NCBI GenBank assembly: GCA_039881045.1
Contig: JAYWVB010000001.1
Location: 186,001 to 250,000, forward strand
DNA: 64,000 nucleotides
Direction of reading: 5' to 3'
Source: Chaetomium olivaceum
Lineage: Eukaryota > Ascomycota > Sordariomycetes > Sordariales > Chaetomiaceae
This document shows, piece after piece, positions 23,201-33,968 of this stretch. The notes under the pieces were generated by a model. That model ran no database searches. It was not told the origin of the DNA and saw only the letters and a list, made by a program, of their open reading frames with translations. Made by a program: the position numbers and the translations under genes. The first letter of the stretch is position 1. Every line of letters starts with the position of its first letter.

Positions 23201-23364
23201 AGCAGCTCGAGCAGGTGGAGAAGTTCTTTGAGGGCAAGAGCACCAACGGATTTGACCAGTCCCTGGCCCAGAGCCTGGATGCGATCCGATCCAAGGTTAC
23301 GTGGATTGAGCGTGACCGTGCGGATGTGGCTGCCTGGCTGAAGGAGCACGGCTACCGTTCGTAA
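20239..23364 (+). CDS. M1-family zinc aminopeptidase (Ape2/Aap1 type), about 970 aa
   Basis: Removes N-terminal amino acids from peptides. Exons are 20239-20357, 20460-20846, 20902 (or 20908)-22837 and 22891-23364; the third exon has two in-frame acceptors six bases apart. The exopeptidase motif GAMENWGLVTYR and the zinc site HELAHQWFGNLVTMDWWDGL, with the downstream NEGFA glutamate, are intact. The N-terminus from the first ATG is long and rich in Arg, Ser and Thr with almost no acidic residues (MFRSYPAARTVCRGVQRPVA), as expected of a mitochondrial presequence. An internal ATG at 20599 (MCRTQAAADVAGG) just before the conserved domain (LLPANVIPRHYNVTLEPDF) would give a cytosolic form. The ERAP1-like C-terminal helical domain ends in KEHGYRS. 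The frame is clean. Confidence 0.95.
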
Positions 23365-23865
23365 ATTTCGCCCTCATGATGGGCCAGAGGTCTGACGTTG
23401 TGGTCAGGTGCCCAAGCATCATCAAGGTTGGCTGGCTATAGGGCATACCGTCTCTAGACGCATGGTAGATGAAAGCATGGGTATCCACGACGGCTACGAG
23501 GAGCCTGGATACTAAATACAACCAAAATAGACATGTATAGCAGAGGAGGTGATGATGAATGAGACAATGCGCCACTTTTCACGGACCAGATGCGTGCCTG
23601 AGCGGGAGATCTGTGTGTATTATTCCATTCTGAGTCACAATTTGGGTTTGCCTTTAGGTTTGCGTCTATAATAGGTTCTACGCACCTCATGCAGACGCAA
23701 ACCGTTTGTTCTTCCTACTTGATTTGAGGTGGATCCATTTTTCACTGCAAACATATAAATCAGGAGGGTTCTCCGCACTTTCACTCAGGTTTTGCAACTT
23801 CACGGCTACCCAACTCTGGATTACGATATCACAACATTTGAAGCACAAAATTCAACACAGTCAAG
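23365..23865. other. Intergenic region upstream of the kelch gene
   Basis: About 500 bases with the aminopeptidase 3' end on the left and the kelch gene promoter on the right, including TATAAAT at about 23753. No other feature seen. Confidence 0.5.
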
Positions 23866-26124
23866 ATGGCGAAAGATAAGAAGGGTAAAACCGAGTCGAA
23901 AAAGGCCAAGCTAGCCGAAAAGAAGCAGAAGGCCGAGAAAAAGGCTGAGAAGAAGGCGAAAGTGAAGGCATCAAAGATGGACGGCAGTGATGTCGAGGAC
24001 GTCGATTTGGATGCCGTCCTCGAGGAGTACCGCAAAGAGCAAGAGAAATTCCTCAAAATTACCGAGACTGTGGTTGAGGAGCCCCCGCGCGCCCGTTCAG
24101 CGGCCACTTTCCTAGCCAACCCAACCAACAGCAACCAGCTGCTGCTATTCGGGGGCGAGTACTTCAACGGCTCACTCGCAACTTTTTTCAACGACCTCAT
24201 GGTCTACTACATCGACCGCGACGAGTGGCGCTGCGTCACCTCTCCCAACGCACCCCTCCCGCGCAGCGGCCATGCCTGGGCCCGCGGCGGCAACCAGAGC
24301 AACGCCGTCTACCTCTTCGGCGGCGAGTTCAGCTCCCCCAAACAGGGCACCTTCTACCACTACAACGACTTCTGGAAGCTGGACCCGACCACCCGGGAAT
24401 GGACCCGTCTCGAGCCCAAGGGCAAGACCCCGCCCGCCCGCTCCGGCCACCGCATGACCTACTTCAAAAACTACATCATCCTCTTCGGCGGCTTCCAGGA
24501 CACCGCCAACCAGACCAAATACCTGTCCGACCTCTGGCTGTACGACACCACCAACTTCGTCTGGCACAACCCCACCCTCCCCCCCGCCCAGCTCAAACCC
24601 GACGCCCGCTCCTCCTTCACCCTCCTGCCCCACGACCAAGGCGCCGTCCTCTACGGCGGCTACTCCCGCGTCAAGACCACCGCCCCCGCCAACAAGCAAC
24701 AACAGTCCCAAACCCGCCAACCCGCCCACAACACCCAGCGCAACGTGCTCCGCCCCTTGCTCCACACAGACTGCTTCTTCCTGCGCGTGACCCCGCCCCC
24801 CGCGGACGCGCCCGCCGGCGCCCCGCCCACGGTGCGGTGGGAGCGGCGCAAGAAGCCCGCCAACGCGCCCAACCCGGCGCGGGCGGGCGCGACGATGGCG
24901 TGGCATAGGGGCAGGGGCATCATGTTTGGGGGCGTGCATGATGTGCAGGAGAGCGAGGAGGGGATCGATAGCGAGTTTTTTAATGGGCTGTTTGCGTGGA
25001 ATGTGGAGAGGAATCGGTTTTTTGGGTTGGCGTTGAAGAAGCCTAGGGCGAATGCTGGTGGTGGTGGGGGGAAGGGGAAGGGGGGTGGTGGTGGGGAGCA
25101 GAGGGCGGTCGGGGGGAGGAGGGGCAGGGCGAAGGAGAATGAGGAGGAGTTGTTGAGGGGGCTGGCGGCGTTGAGGGCGGGGGCCGGGGTGGAGGATGAG
25201 GAGGGGGATGGTATGGATGGGGTGGAGGGGGGGAAGAAGGAGGAGGAGGAGAAGGAGGAGAGGGTGCTGAGGGAGATGCCGGTGAGGGCGGAGTTTCCCC
25301 ATCCGAGGTTTAATGCCCTGCTGGCGGTGCAGGATGATGTGCTGTATGTGTATGGTGGCACGTTTGAGAAAGGGGACCGCGAGTTTACGTTTGATGATAT
25401 GTATGCGGTTGATCTGGGGAAGTTGGATGGCTGCAAGGAGGTGTTTAACCGGCCGGTGGAAGACTGGGTTGTGAGTGCACCTGTTGTTGCAGTAGACGAT
25501 GCGGAGCTAACCATGAGGGCAGGTATCCGACGACGAAGACGAAGATGACGAGGATGAGGATGACTATGAAGACGACGAGGATGAAGACGAGGAGATGGCG
25601 GATGAGGCGCCCAAGGGGGATCTGTTTACACCGAGCAAGCGGAAGAAGAAGCAGGGTGCCGACGAAGTGTCAAACGCCGACTCTGCTTCGACTGAGCCGT
25701 CTACCGTCCCGTCTGAGGAGGACGAGGAAACCGAGTCGGCCGCTACACCGGTTGATGACGGGCTGCCGCACCCGAGAGTGAGTCTTTCCTTTCCTCTACT
25801 TTCGATAATATTTTACCATACTAACTGTGTTCCCAGCCCTTCGAATCCCGCCGCGACTTCTTCCAGCGCACCTCCAACGAGTGGCAGGAGATTCTCATGA
25901 CCAGCCTCCGGTGGAAGGGCATCCAGCCCGAAACACTGACTGTCAAGGAAATCAAGTCCAAGGCGTTTGAGTTGAGCGAGGAGAAATGGTGGGATTGCCG
26001 TGAAGAGATCACACTACTTGAAGAGGAGCAAGAGGCGGCGGGTATTGGCGAGGTCGTGTCGCTTGCGGATAGGGGTGAGTCGGGGCCTGGTGGTGGCGGC
26101 GGCGGCGGTGCTCGGAGGAGGTAG
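23866..26124 (+). CDS. Kelch-repeat protein with DUF4110-type tail (Kel3/KLHDC4 type), 715 aa
   Basis: Exons are 23866-25470, 25523-25777 and 25837-26124; both introns have GTGAGT donors and CTAAC branch sites. A Lys/Glu/Ala-rich coiled head (residues 1-40) precedes at least five kelch blades, visible as LLLFGGEYF, VYLFGGEFSSP, IILFGGFQD, AVLYGGYSR, GIMFGGVHD and VYVYGGTFEKGDREF. Between the last blades sits a long Gly/Arg/Glu insertion (about residues 385-470). An acidic stretch follows, then FESRRDFFQRTSNEWQEILM to EEKWWDCREEITLLEEEQ, which matches the DUF4110 region at the C-terminus of this family. The orthologous group is conserved but poorly understood; I make no functional claim beyond a beta-propeller scaffold. 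Base composition is odd: the coding strand is C-rich to about 24900 and G-rich afterwards. Confidence 0.92.
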
Positions 26125-26333
26125 ATTGTTTGGCGAATGGGTGGTGTTTTGTTCTTGCGTGATTCGGTGGTGGAAAGGGACTCGGAACGAGTAGGCTCAT
26201 GGATCGTGGCGGCCGTAGGTAAGAGTTAACTGTTTACTTCTGGCGTTAGGATGGAAATCGAACTTCAGATAGGCAGCGCCTGAAGCTGTGAGTTACCTGG
26301 CTGTGCTATATATACAGGTTCCTTCCTGTCGGT

Positions 26334-26587
26334 TTCCAACGAGGATCACTGCCCGATGGGAAGTGGCCTTAGCAACGGTGGCTTAATTGGCACTGGCGGT
26401 GGTCCTGCCGCCCTGGTTTCTGAACCTGCGTAATAATTCCCTGGAGGTTGCAGGTTCGAGCCGGGGTGAGACAAGGAATTTAAGGCGGCATACCGCCTTA
26501 AGGACCTTGGGTAAACCCCAATGGGGTTTCGTAACCGGCCTCAGCCCCGAAAGGGGGGTTGGCTGGTGAGCTTTTGCCTTTTTTTAA
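26334..26587 (+). mobile_element. tRNA-derived SINE, copy 2
   Basis: Diverged copy of the element at 165-480. The head GGTTTCCAACGAGGATCAC is shared. An A-box-like TGGCCTTAGCAACGG lies at 26364-26378 and a B-box-like GGTTCGAGCC at 26453-26462. The tail repeats the two-hairpin design: AAACCCC with GGGGTTT, then ACCGGCC...CAGCCCC closing on GAAA against GGGG...GGCTGGT. It ends GGTGAGCTTTTGCC and a T-run that would stop RNA polymerase III. The stems differ in sequence from copy 1 but stay paired. It sits between the kelch gene and wss1. Confidence 0.75.
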
Positions 26588-26935
26588 CTGTAGAATTAAA
26601 TGATCTCGCTTTTTTTTTCCCCTCTTTTTGTGGTCGAGTAAGCTATATTCTTTTCTAGCTCCTTAATACCATCTCTTCTCCGTATCAAGTCTCTAACATT
26701 CTCAGTGATCATTCCTCTCAGCTCGTTGTTGATGGCCAAGGGTATCACGTGATTAGGCGCCACCACTTAACGCGAGATTACACACTTCCTTGCCCCATCG
26801 CGTACCGTCATCCGTCATTCGTGCCTTACTTTCTCACATCCAGCATTCTTGCCACTTTTCTTCTTATTTTTCACATCCTACGGCCGGCCTGACGCTGTAG
26901 TACAACTTGTCATCAACTGCACCGTTAACGACAAC
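26588..26935. promoter_or_regulatory. Upstream region of wss1
   Basis: About 350 T/C-rich bases between the SINE and the wss1 start, containing a TATCACGTGAT palindrome at about 26742-26752, a possible bHLH-type (E-box) site. No gene is seen. The stretch 26125-26333 is the 3' region of the kelch gene. Confidence 0.45.
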
Positions 26936-28401
26936 ATGCCACTCGGGATACAGCGCCTCAACGCAAAGCGATCGCAGCCAAATGAGTGCATCGTTTTTAT
27001 CAAACCGCTGAAAGGGCCGGGCGAGGAAATTGCGCAGGATTTCCTGGAGAGAATTGCGGCTCAATGTTGTAAGTGGAAACAGCTTTCATTTGGATGTGTT
27101 GCGTCGAAATGTGGAGGCTAACGTTACTTGCAGTACCCGTCATGCGGGAGCACCGCCTCTCGGTCATGTCGCTGGAGGAGTATGAGCCAAATCCCGAGTT
27201 CGTTGGGCGCAACTTCAATGCTGGCGAGGTTATCCAGCTGGTGCTCAAGGCACGGTCTGGTCATTGGCTACCTTTCAACTATGTGCAGATGGTCATGATG
27301 CATGAGTGCGTCTCCGCAGCCTCGCGTAGTTTCTATCCTTGCTGACATCTCGGCCTCAGGCTGGCTCATTGTAAACAGATGAATCACTCCCGCGCTTTCT
27401 GGGCAGTCAGGAACCAGTATGCGGAGCAAATGAGGGGCTTGTGGTCTCGCGGCTTTACGGGGGAAGGCATCTGGGGAAGGGGCGCAGTTCTAGCGACCGG
27501 CGAGTTTGAGAAGAATATGGTCGACCCCGGCGAATTGCTGCCTGAACACCTTTGCGGCGGCACGTATCGCTCGCGGGACAGGAAACGGAAGGCCAAGAAG
27601 ACCCTCACCTACAAAGAACAAAAAGAACGGCGCATTCTCAAGAAGTTCGGGGCAAATGGCGTCGCTCTTGGCGACGATGCCGAGACAAAGCAGAAGTTGG
27701 AGAAGGGCAAAAAGGTCGCGGCCAAACCACGAGTGGCAGGGAGCGCGAGGGGGAGGGAATTAAGGGCTGCGGCAGCTCTAGCTCGGTTCGACCAAACCAA
27801 AAAAGAAGAGCCAAAAGACGAGGAAGGCGAGGGATCTGAAACGGAGAGCGGCGACGACTATGAAGACGACATAGTATCTGGCCCGGACGCCCTTGACCTC
27901 GACGGCAAGAAGCTTGTCGATTCAAAGGGGAGAGGCATGATCAAGATCTGCGAGGATGAGAACCCCGATGACCAAGATGCACAAGATGAGCTGCGGGAGC
28001 TGCAGAGTTTCGGGTCGAGGAAGCCGGCTGTCAGAACGATCGATCTGACCCTGGATGATGACCTGGGTAAACCGATCGTCAAGCCGGCAGCAAACAAGTC
28101 AGATACACCCAGCGATCTAATACCCTCGAAACCGAAACCGAAGCCGCCAGCACCCCAACAAACCCGGCCTCCGGCACCCAACTCCTGGGGCTCGAGAACT
28201 TGCTCAGTGTGTACGTTCGTCAACGAGCCAGCTGCAGCCACCTGTGCCATGTGCGCCAATACACTGGCGCCTGAAGGGAGCTTGCTGGGTGTCTGGGCAT
28301 GCCAGAGCAAGACATGTAAGGGGACAAAGTATCGTAATGCTGGGGATTGCGGCGTTTGCGGTGTGTGTGGGGAGCGGAGGCAAACGCCCATTTCGGCGTG
28401 A
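26936..28401 (+). CDS. wss1: Wss1-type metalloprotease for DNA-protein crosslink repair, 448 aa
   Basis: A SUMO-dependent nuclear protease that degrades proteins crosslinked to DNA. Exons are 26936-27068, 27134-27305 and 27360-28401. The second junction rebuilds the zinc site MMHELAHCKQMNHSRAFW (HExxHxxxxxH). The ATG at 26936 begins MPLGIQRLNAKRSQPNECIV, normal for the WLM domain; an earlier in-frame start at 26849 is not an ATG-led gene start. Residues about 200-360 are charged and disordered, with LysArg-rich stretches. VRTIDLTLDDD (about residue 340) fits a SUMO-interacting motif. The C-terminus has a RanBP2-type zinc finger (SRTCSVCTFVNEPAAATCAMC) and a second Cys cluster (CxxKTCKGTKYRN...CGVCGVCG). 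All this matches Wss1 architecture. The frame is clean. Confidence 0.94.
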
Positions 28402-29672
28402 GTCGTTGAATGCCGCCACCACCCACCTACCACAGGAGTGTAAAGCTGGTTCCCGATTCCTCTCGGCAACTTGCATCTGTTCTGTTTAACTAACGAACTC
28501 TCGTGAGTTTACCGAGTAAGCCCTGTCGTTGGCGGACTTGAAAACACCGAGTGTCAAGGGCGAGATTGCGAAGAGCGGCAGTCCAATGTTCGCTTCCGCC
28601 GATTTGTTCAATATATCACAGTACGTGATCAGCAACTCGGCTTTGTTGATCTATCCAATATTCGGTGCAGTGGTTGATTGTGGATGAGTGGTTCCGGGTT
28701 TGGACCTTCTGTTCACCCCACATAACAAGGTATATCGGAAGCTCGACGTCCGCCCCACGATGCCCTTTCGTCATCGCAGGGTGATGCACATCAAATCCCC
28801 ACCTCCTCGCGTGATGCCGTCGCTGACTGGGCTTGAAGACCCATGGGGGATCTCAAATTCCCTGCATCTCGGACGGCAACTCGCTGCGAGTCGTTTTTTC
28901 TTCTCAGGGGTCATCACCTCAACCCCTGAATCAACCAATCAGCAACACCAGGTTTCCCCCCTCGCTTGTGTTTCAGAAGCTGCCTGGGTCCCTCCTTGAA
29001 GATTCGAAACTTGGATCCGTAGTTGCAGTCGACTGCACAGCCTGAACTCCAAAAGGACCACCGACTGCCAACCCCGCCATTGACACCTATGAGGCAGGTG
29101 GAGAGTGACGGAAGGTCTTTTGGTCGGGGAAACTGGGCTCCGTGATGCACCGAGGGCATGTTCGCCATTTGTTTGGTGGCAAGCCGTTGCAGGTTACTGC
29201 CGATCGGATCCTCCACCGGTGCATTGAACTTCTGGCGACGTCCGTCGATCCACGCCGGCTTGGCAGGGGCCCGTGGAAACAAACGGGAGACTCCCTGCAG
29301 GAGTGAGTTCCGAGGTTTGGGAGAGGTTGAAAACCGGGTGGTGCCCGCCGTTTGTCGTGGTCTGGTTCCTTTTGTTAGTTTTAAAGGTTGACATGTTGAC
29401 ACCTTGACGGTCCGTGACTGAGAACTCAACACCATCTTCACGGGGCATCTTTCTGCTCAGATGCTGGCATCACCACTTCCTTCGTCTCTTGGTCTGTGAT
29501 CGGTTGTCTTTGACACTTGTACATACATACATATCTACCCTGCTTTTCTGAACCGACTTGAAACGCAAAGTCTCGAGAAAGCATTCCCTCTTTTATCCAG
29601 CTTCTATCTTACGACTACAATCCCAACAACAACACCTCAGACCAAACCATACCAAACAAACAAACCGCAAAG
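28402..29672. other. 1.27-kb intergenic region
   Basis: No supportable gene. The right end (29520-29672) is a typical leader: ACATACATACAT, then CA/AAC-rich sequence before the ATG at 29673. Open frames in 28690-29440 on both strands lack coding bias or recognisable motifs. Confidence 0.5.
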
Positions 29673-30303
29673 ATGTCCCGCCTCATCCTCGTTCTCTTTA
29701 CCCTCCTCACACTGGCCCTCGCGGCGCCCCCGCAACCGTGGTACGAAAAGTACCAGCAACGCCGCGTGATGGTTCCTCAGTCCTACTACGAAGGCCTCTC
29801 CCTACGCCGACAAAAACCCATCAGCCCCAACTCAGTCCGCGACGTCGTCTGCCTGGATACGTCTACGTAAGCTCCTCCCTCCCCCGCGCCGCAACCCCCC
29901 ACCCATTCCATCCCATCCCATCCCATCCCATCCCATCCCACAACCCCCAACCCCAACCCCCCTCTCCACCCCCAAAACCAAAACCAAAACCTAACACTCC
30001 AACAGCCGCTTCGTCCTCTACGACGAATACGCCGCCTCCCTCGCAATCTGCAACTCCATTGCGGGGCCGCTCGCGACCCGCTGCGGGGGGTCGCCCGCCG
30101 AAACGGTCGGGCGGTCGGGCAAGGCCGTGTTCACGCTGGAGGCGACGGAGCGCAAGCAAGGGGCCGCTATCAACGTGTCCAAGGACCGGTGGGCGCGCTG
30201 CGTGGCGGCGGCGCGCGAGGCGTGTCCGCAGGGCAGCTTTGAGGGCGTCTGTGTGGGGGCCGCGACGAGGGGGGATGTGAGGTTTCGGTTGGGGAGTGTT
30301 TGA
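29673..30303 (+). CDS. Small secreted cysteine-containing protein, 163 aa
   Basis: Exons are 29673-29866 and 30006-30303. The intron (GTAAGC donor, CCTAACAC branch site, AACAG acceptor) carries a (CCATC)n microsatellite. The first 18 residues, MSRLILVLFTLLTLALAA, form a clear signal peptide, probably cut before PPQPW. The mature part has six cysteines (VVC, AIC, TRC, ARC, EAC, GVC), an even number that could make three disulfides. No membrane anchor or GPI signal is seen. It resembles small secreted proteins that include effectors, but no family is recognised and no effector role should be assumed. The leader (ACAAACAAACCGCAAAG before the ATG) is typical of a well-expressed fungal gene. Exon 2 is unusually G-rich. 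Confidence 0.75.
29906..29940 (+). repeat. (CCATC)n microsatellite inside an intron
   Basis: Six to seven CATCC/CCATC units in tandem within the intron of the secreted-protein gene. Such tracts are length-unstable. Confidence 0.85.
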
Positions 30304-30789
30304 GTTTTGCTTTCTTTTGTGTTTGTTTGTTTTGTTTGTTTGGGGGTTGGGTTGGGTTTGGTTTGTTGTTTTGGGGGCTGGAGTATGGGGTGGTTGGTGT
30401 GGTTGGTTTAACGGCGTTTGGCTGGGCTTGTGGGTATGGATTTACCCTGTGTTGGTTGGGGATGTCTGTCTGATAAAGGGGTAGATCCTCTGGGGCATAG
30501 ATAAACTATGAGAAGGGAGAAGACCAAAGAGTCCTCCGATATGATCACATCCCGTTTCCATGAGCGTATCAAAGGGACATCCATCCACCCTCCCCAGTCT
30601 CGAGTGGCCTGGTTCGCACGATCATGTGAGGCCATGGGGGTGCGAAACCGTGTTTCTGGATTCATAAACAATAATTGGGTATCATACTGTATGCCTCAGC
30701 AGCGGAATCACCCCGCGTCCGTGATATCTATCCACCTCCCAACCTCCCACCCACCAACTGCCCACTACCCACCCCCGCCCATCATCACA
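30304..30789. other. Convergent intergenic region
   Basis: About 490 bases between the secreted-protein gene and vps71. The left part is T/G-rich (TTTGTTTGTTTGTTTTG), consistent with a 3' untranslated region. No gene is seen. Confidence 0.5.
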
Positions 30790-31907
30790 TCACAACCCAT
30801 ACCTCGAAACGCACTCCTCGCGATGCGCCTCCAGACACTCGAGCGCGCAGACCCGCGTCCCGCACTTCATGCACTTGACGCGGCCCCAGTAGCCGCACAC
30901 GGCGCAGAAGACGCGCACGGGGTACCGGCCGCCCTCTTCCTCGTCGCCCCACTCGGCGCGCGCCTCGAGGTAGCTCAGCGGGGGCGCTGTCATCAGTGCG
31001 TGGAGCTCGTCGTCCGAGGGGAACGGCGGCACGTGCGAGACCAGCAGCGGGTCGGCGTCGCCCGGGTGCGTTGGCGGCGGGGGTTTGGCGTACGCCGGCA
31101 GGATGAGGCTCTCGCGTGGGTAGGTGGATGGTTGGGGGGGTGGTTCGAGGGCTCCTGGGGTTGTTGGTGTGGGTTCGGTTGGTGCTGCTGTGGCGTCGGG
31201 CATTTCGATGTCGGCTTGGTCTTCTTCTGGTTGTTGGGGCTGGGGTGGTTGCGGCTCGGCCTCGGGCTCTTGCTCTGCTTTGGGTGTTCGTCGCGCTTTT
31301 TTCTTTTCTTGTTCCTGCTTCTCCTTCGCTGCTGCTCGTTTTGCTGCCGCTGCGGATCGCTTGCTTCCGGCGGCAGATGCTGCTGTCGGCGCTGGCGAGG
31401 CACTCTTCGAGGCGGCCGTTGTGGGGGTGGATGGTTTCGCTAGTGCTGCGTTCATGGCTGCTGCGGCGGCGGGGTTGCTTTCGGCTAGGGCGAGCATCGC
31501 TTGGTAATCATCGAGATGGTTGGCGAATGTCTTTTGCGACTGGAGGATCTTGCGCACGTTCGGAGTGTGCTTGTTCTGGGCTACAGGTAGGACGGTCAGC
31601 TCTGAGTTTCTTCTCGTTCGGGTGGGCACGTATGCATACCCCTACTTCCCCCTGGCCGTGGCGGAATCGGAATGTTCGCATCTTTATGGCTATCGCGGTC
31701 GAGGGCCTCGAGATCCTTTCGTATCCTCGTCTCCTCGCGTGCTGAGAGATCGGAGAAGCTCAGTGTGGTCTGTTTGCGTGCGACGCGCTTTCGGTTGGCG
31801 GGTTGCAGTGCAGCGGACAGGGCAGGCCCCGTGTCAGGTACGTAGGCCCATCCGGGTGTGTTTTTTGTCGCCGTGCTGGCGACCTCGATGACACCAAAGT
31901 TATTCAT
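30790..31907 (-). CDS. vps71: HIT-finger subunit of the SWR1 complex, Vps71/Swc6 type, 352 aa
   Basis: Exons are 31907-31640 and 31580-30790, joined by an intron with a GTATGC donor and a CCTGTAG acceptor. The C-terminal zf-HIT module, FCAVCGYWGRVKCMKCGTRV then CALECLEAHREEC, has the paired Cys plus final His/Cys ligands of ZNHIT1/Swc6. The N-terminal part, RKQTTLSFSDLSAREETRIR and VRKILQSQKTFANHLDDY, matches the helix that family members use to bind Swc2/Arp6 partners. The SWR1 complex deposits H2A.Z in nucleosomes. Between these lies a long Ala/Pro/Glu/Gln-rich spacer (about residues 140-250) absent from short relatives such as human ZNHIT1 (about 150 aa). No frame break. Confidence 0.88.
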
Positions 31908-32377
31908 GGCGATGCTTGAGACTGGTGGGGTAGAAGTGGAAGTGAGAGCGGGATGGTTGATGCAGGTTCGGGAGATTTTGAGCGAGGGCCGAGTTAGGAT
32001 CCACAACGCCGGACCAGGACCGGGGCACCCTTGACAAGCGGGCCGGTGACGTCTGAATTTATCTGAACGAACTTGTAACTTAACTTATAACTTAGAACAT
32101 ATCAAAGTTCAATACGATGAAACGAGGAGGCTCCCTCGGAAGTGCCTAAGGAATTCATACATGAAAGGTCGAGAGTTGAGATCTCCGAATTGGTCAAGAA
32201 AACTACAAACACGGTGCCGCCCTTAGTGACACGCGACACCCTTTTAATGCTCTCAATACCAAGAACATGCTCTCTTAGAAACAGTGCACAACTCCGATTA
32301 CACCTCCATATCCACGCCTATCCTCAAAATACCATGGCCACCCCAAACGCAGTCATTCCATCCCTCCCAGTCATAAC
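31908..32377. other. Intergenic region upstream of vps71
   Basis: About 470 bases: vps71 promoter on the left, 3' region of the next minus-strand gene on the right. AACTTGTAACTTAACTTATA-type repeats occur at about 32067-32095. No gene is seen. Confidence 0.45.
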
Positions 32378-33341
32378 TCATTTCTTCTTCCTCTCCAACG
32401 CCTCCATCTTCTCCTCCAGCGTCGTCAGGTAGTTGCTCAACCGCTCAACCGTGTTTTGCAGGGCCTGTCCACCAGACCTAGTCAGCTTATATCCCTCAGC
32501 GTCTGACTGTCAGCCGCGAGAAGGGGGTTCTTCAGCCAGCCAGCGCAAGCAGCGCCCGTCAGAGCGCCACCAACGCCAGCTGGCCAGCAAAGCCCCCATC
32601 CCACGAAATAAACCGAGATAATTACGCTTCAACCCTTCGCCCACCCCCACCCCCACCCCTCTATGGTCTATCCTCTTTCTTTCTCTTTCTCTTTCTCTTT
32701 TCTCTTTTGTCTTTTGTCTTTTGTCTTTTCCGCAAACCCCAAGTCTGTCTATAAAAACGCAACAGCAGCGCCGTGTCGATCGGAAACCCCGGGAAGGCAG
32801 GCAGGCAGGCAGGCAGGTAAGCAAAGCGGGCGGGCGGACGGGCGTATAACGAATATCAAAGAATAAAAGAAGAAGAAGAAGAAGAGAAGTGCAGCAGCGT
32901 CTCAAATGCAAACACGCACGTAAATGTCCTCGGTCAGCAGCTCATTCGAGGCCTTGTACTCCTGGATGGCGTAGTAGTAGACGCCGCCGGCGGCAAGCGA
33001 GCTGCCGAGGAAGAAGCCGAAGAGTCTGTTTCCAACCCAACAAGAATCCAGTCAGCCAAACAATCTCTCAAGAATGCCCTTTCCTTCCTCCTTCCACCCC
33101 ACTACCGCGGGGCAGAAAGAGAAACAGCCTAACAGAAAGAAAACAAAACGTACCCTCCCCTCAGCGCACCCACCGGCCTCCGCGCAGGCAGCGGCGGCGC
33201 CACAGGCGCAACACCCGCGGCAACCGCATCCAGCCGGGCAGCAGACGTGTTGAAAGAAGCGCGGGCCGTCGGCGCGGCGGCGGTGGCGGCAGTTCTCGAC
33301 AGGGCGGCGCGGGCGCCGTGGGCGAGGATTCGCGAGGCCAT
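32378..33341 (-). CDS. Small mitochondrial membrane protein with coiled coil, 126 aa
   Basis: Exons are 33341-33154, 33025-32920 and 32464-32378, with exact phases. The N-terminus, MASRILAHGARAALSRTAAT and following Ala/Arg/Ser residues, is a strong mitochondrial targeting sequence. One membrane segment follows (LFGFFLGSSLAAGGVYYYAI, about residues 64-83), then a helix EYKASNELLTEDIYALQNTV running into a Leu/Glu coiled coil ending EALERKKK. This layout fits a single-pass inner-membrane protein with its coil on one face. I recognise the pattern as typical of small fungal mitochondrial proteins but cannot name it. The second intron is 455 nt, far longer than others here, and holds CTTTCT, GGCA and GAA microsatellites; a CTGAC branch site and GGACAG acceptor support the join. 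Confidence 0.75.
32680..32885. repeat. Microsatellite cluster inside a long intron
   Basis: A (CTTTCT)n/(TCTTTTG)n tract at 32680-32730, (GGCA)n at about 32797-32817 and (GAA)n at about 32868-32886, all within the 455-nt intron of the small mitochondrial protein gene. Confidence 0.85.
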
Positions 33342-33968
33342 GGTCGGATAGGCAGGTAGGTAGGTGGTGGTTTTCCGGGACGGAGGGGTATTCGTTAACT
33401 GTGCGTGCTGCTGCTGCGCTCTGCTTTGCTGTGCTGACTTGTAAGGAGAAGAAAAAAAGGGAGAGGCTAAAACGGAAACGGAGGGATGTGGCGGGGGGGG
33501 GGCCCAATATAATCCCAAAAATTATTCTCGGTCGGGTCGAGGCACAGTTGGTTTGGCGCCGGTGGGTGGCATGCGCTCGCTCACTCCGGGACGGCGGGAG
33601 TTTAGGCCTGGGCTGCCGCTTTGACAAGGGTGCCCGAGCATGCGACACCAACCGGAACCAATCGAGGACCCGCATTGGGAATTTTGGGCGGGGAGGAAGG
33701 GCAGAATTTGCGGCCCTTGCATTTAACTAGTTATGGTGCAGCAACACTTGCTGACCTAAGTCAGGCAAGAGAAAAGGGGTTGTCACTCAGTCATACACAC
33801 AGGGAGAACTTGAGATAAGTGACAATCGTAACAGCCTTCATTCATTAGACAGATGCGCGTTTTGGCAAACCCAATCCCAGAATCCCGGGCGTCATTCCGT
33901 GTGCCCGTGGTCCATAAAGAAAAACCCCAAAAAGCATTTCTAGATTACACATAAAGACATGTTCTCCT
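33342..33968. other. Intergenic region between the mitochondrial protein gene and pdi
   Basis: About 630 bases: promoter and leader of the mitochondrial protein gene (left) and the 3' region of pdi (right). A run of G at 33490-33500. No gene is seen. Confidence 0.45.

Noticed and set aside
24172..25302. A 376-codon open frame on the minus strand
   Set aside because: It is the antisense shadow of the kelch gene, created by its C-rich then G-rich composition; no motif or start context supports it.
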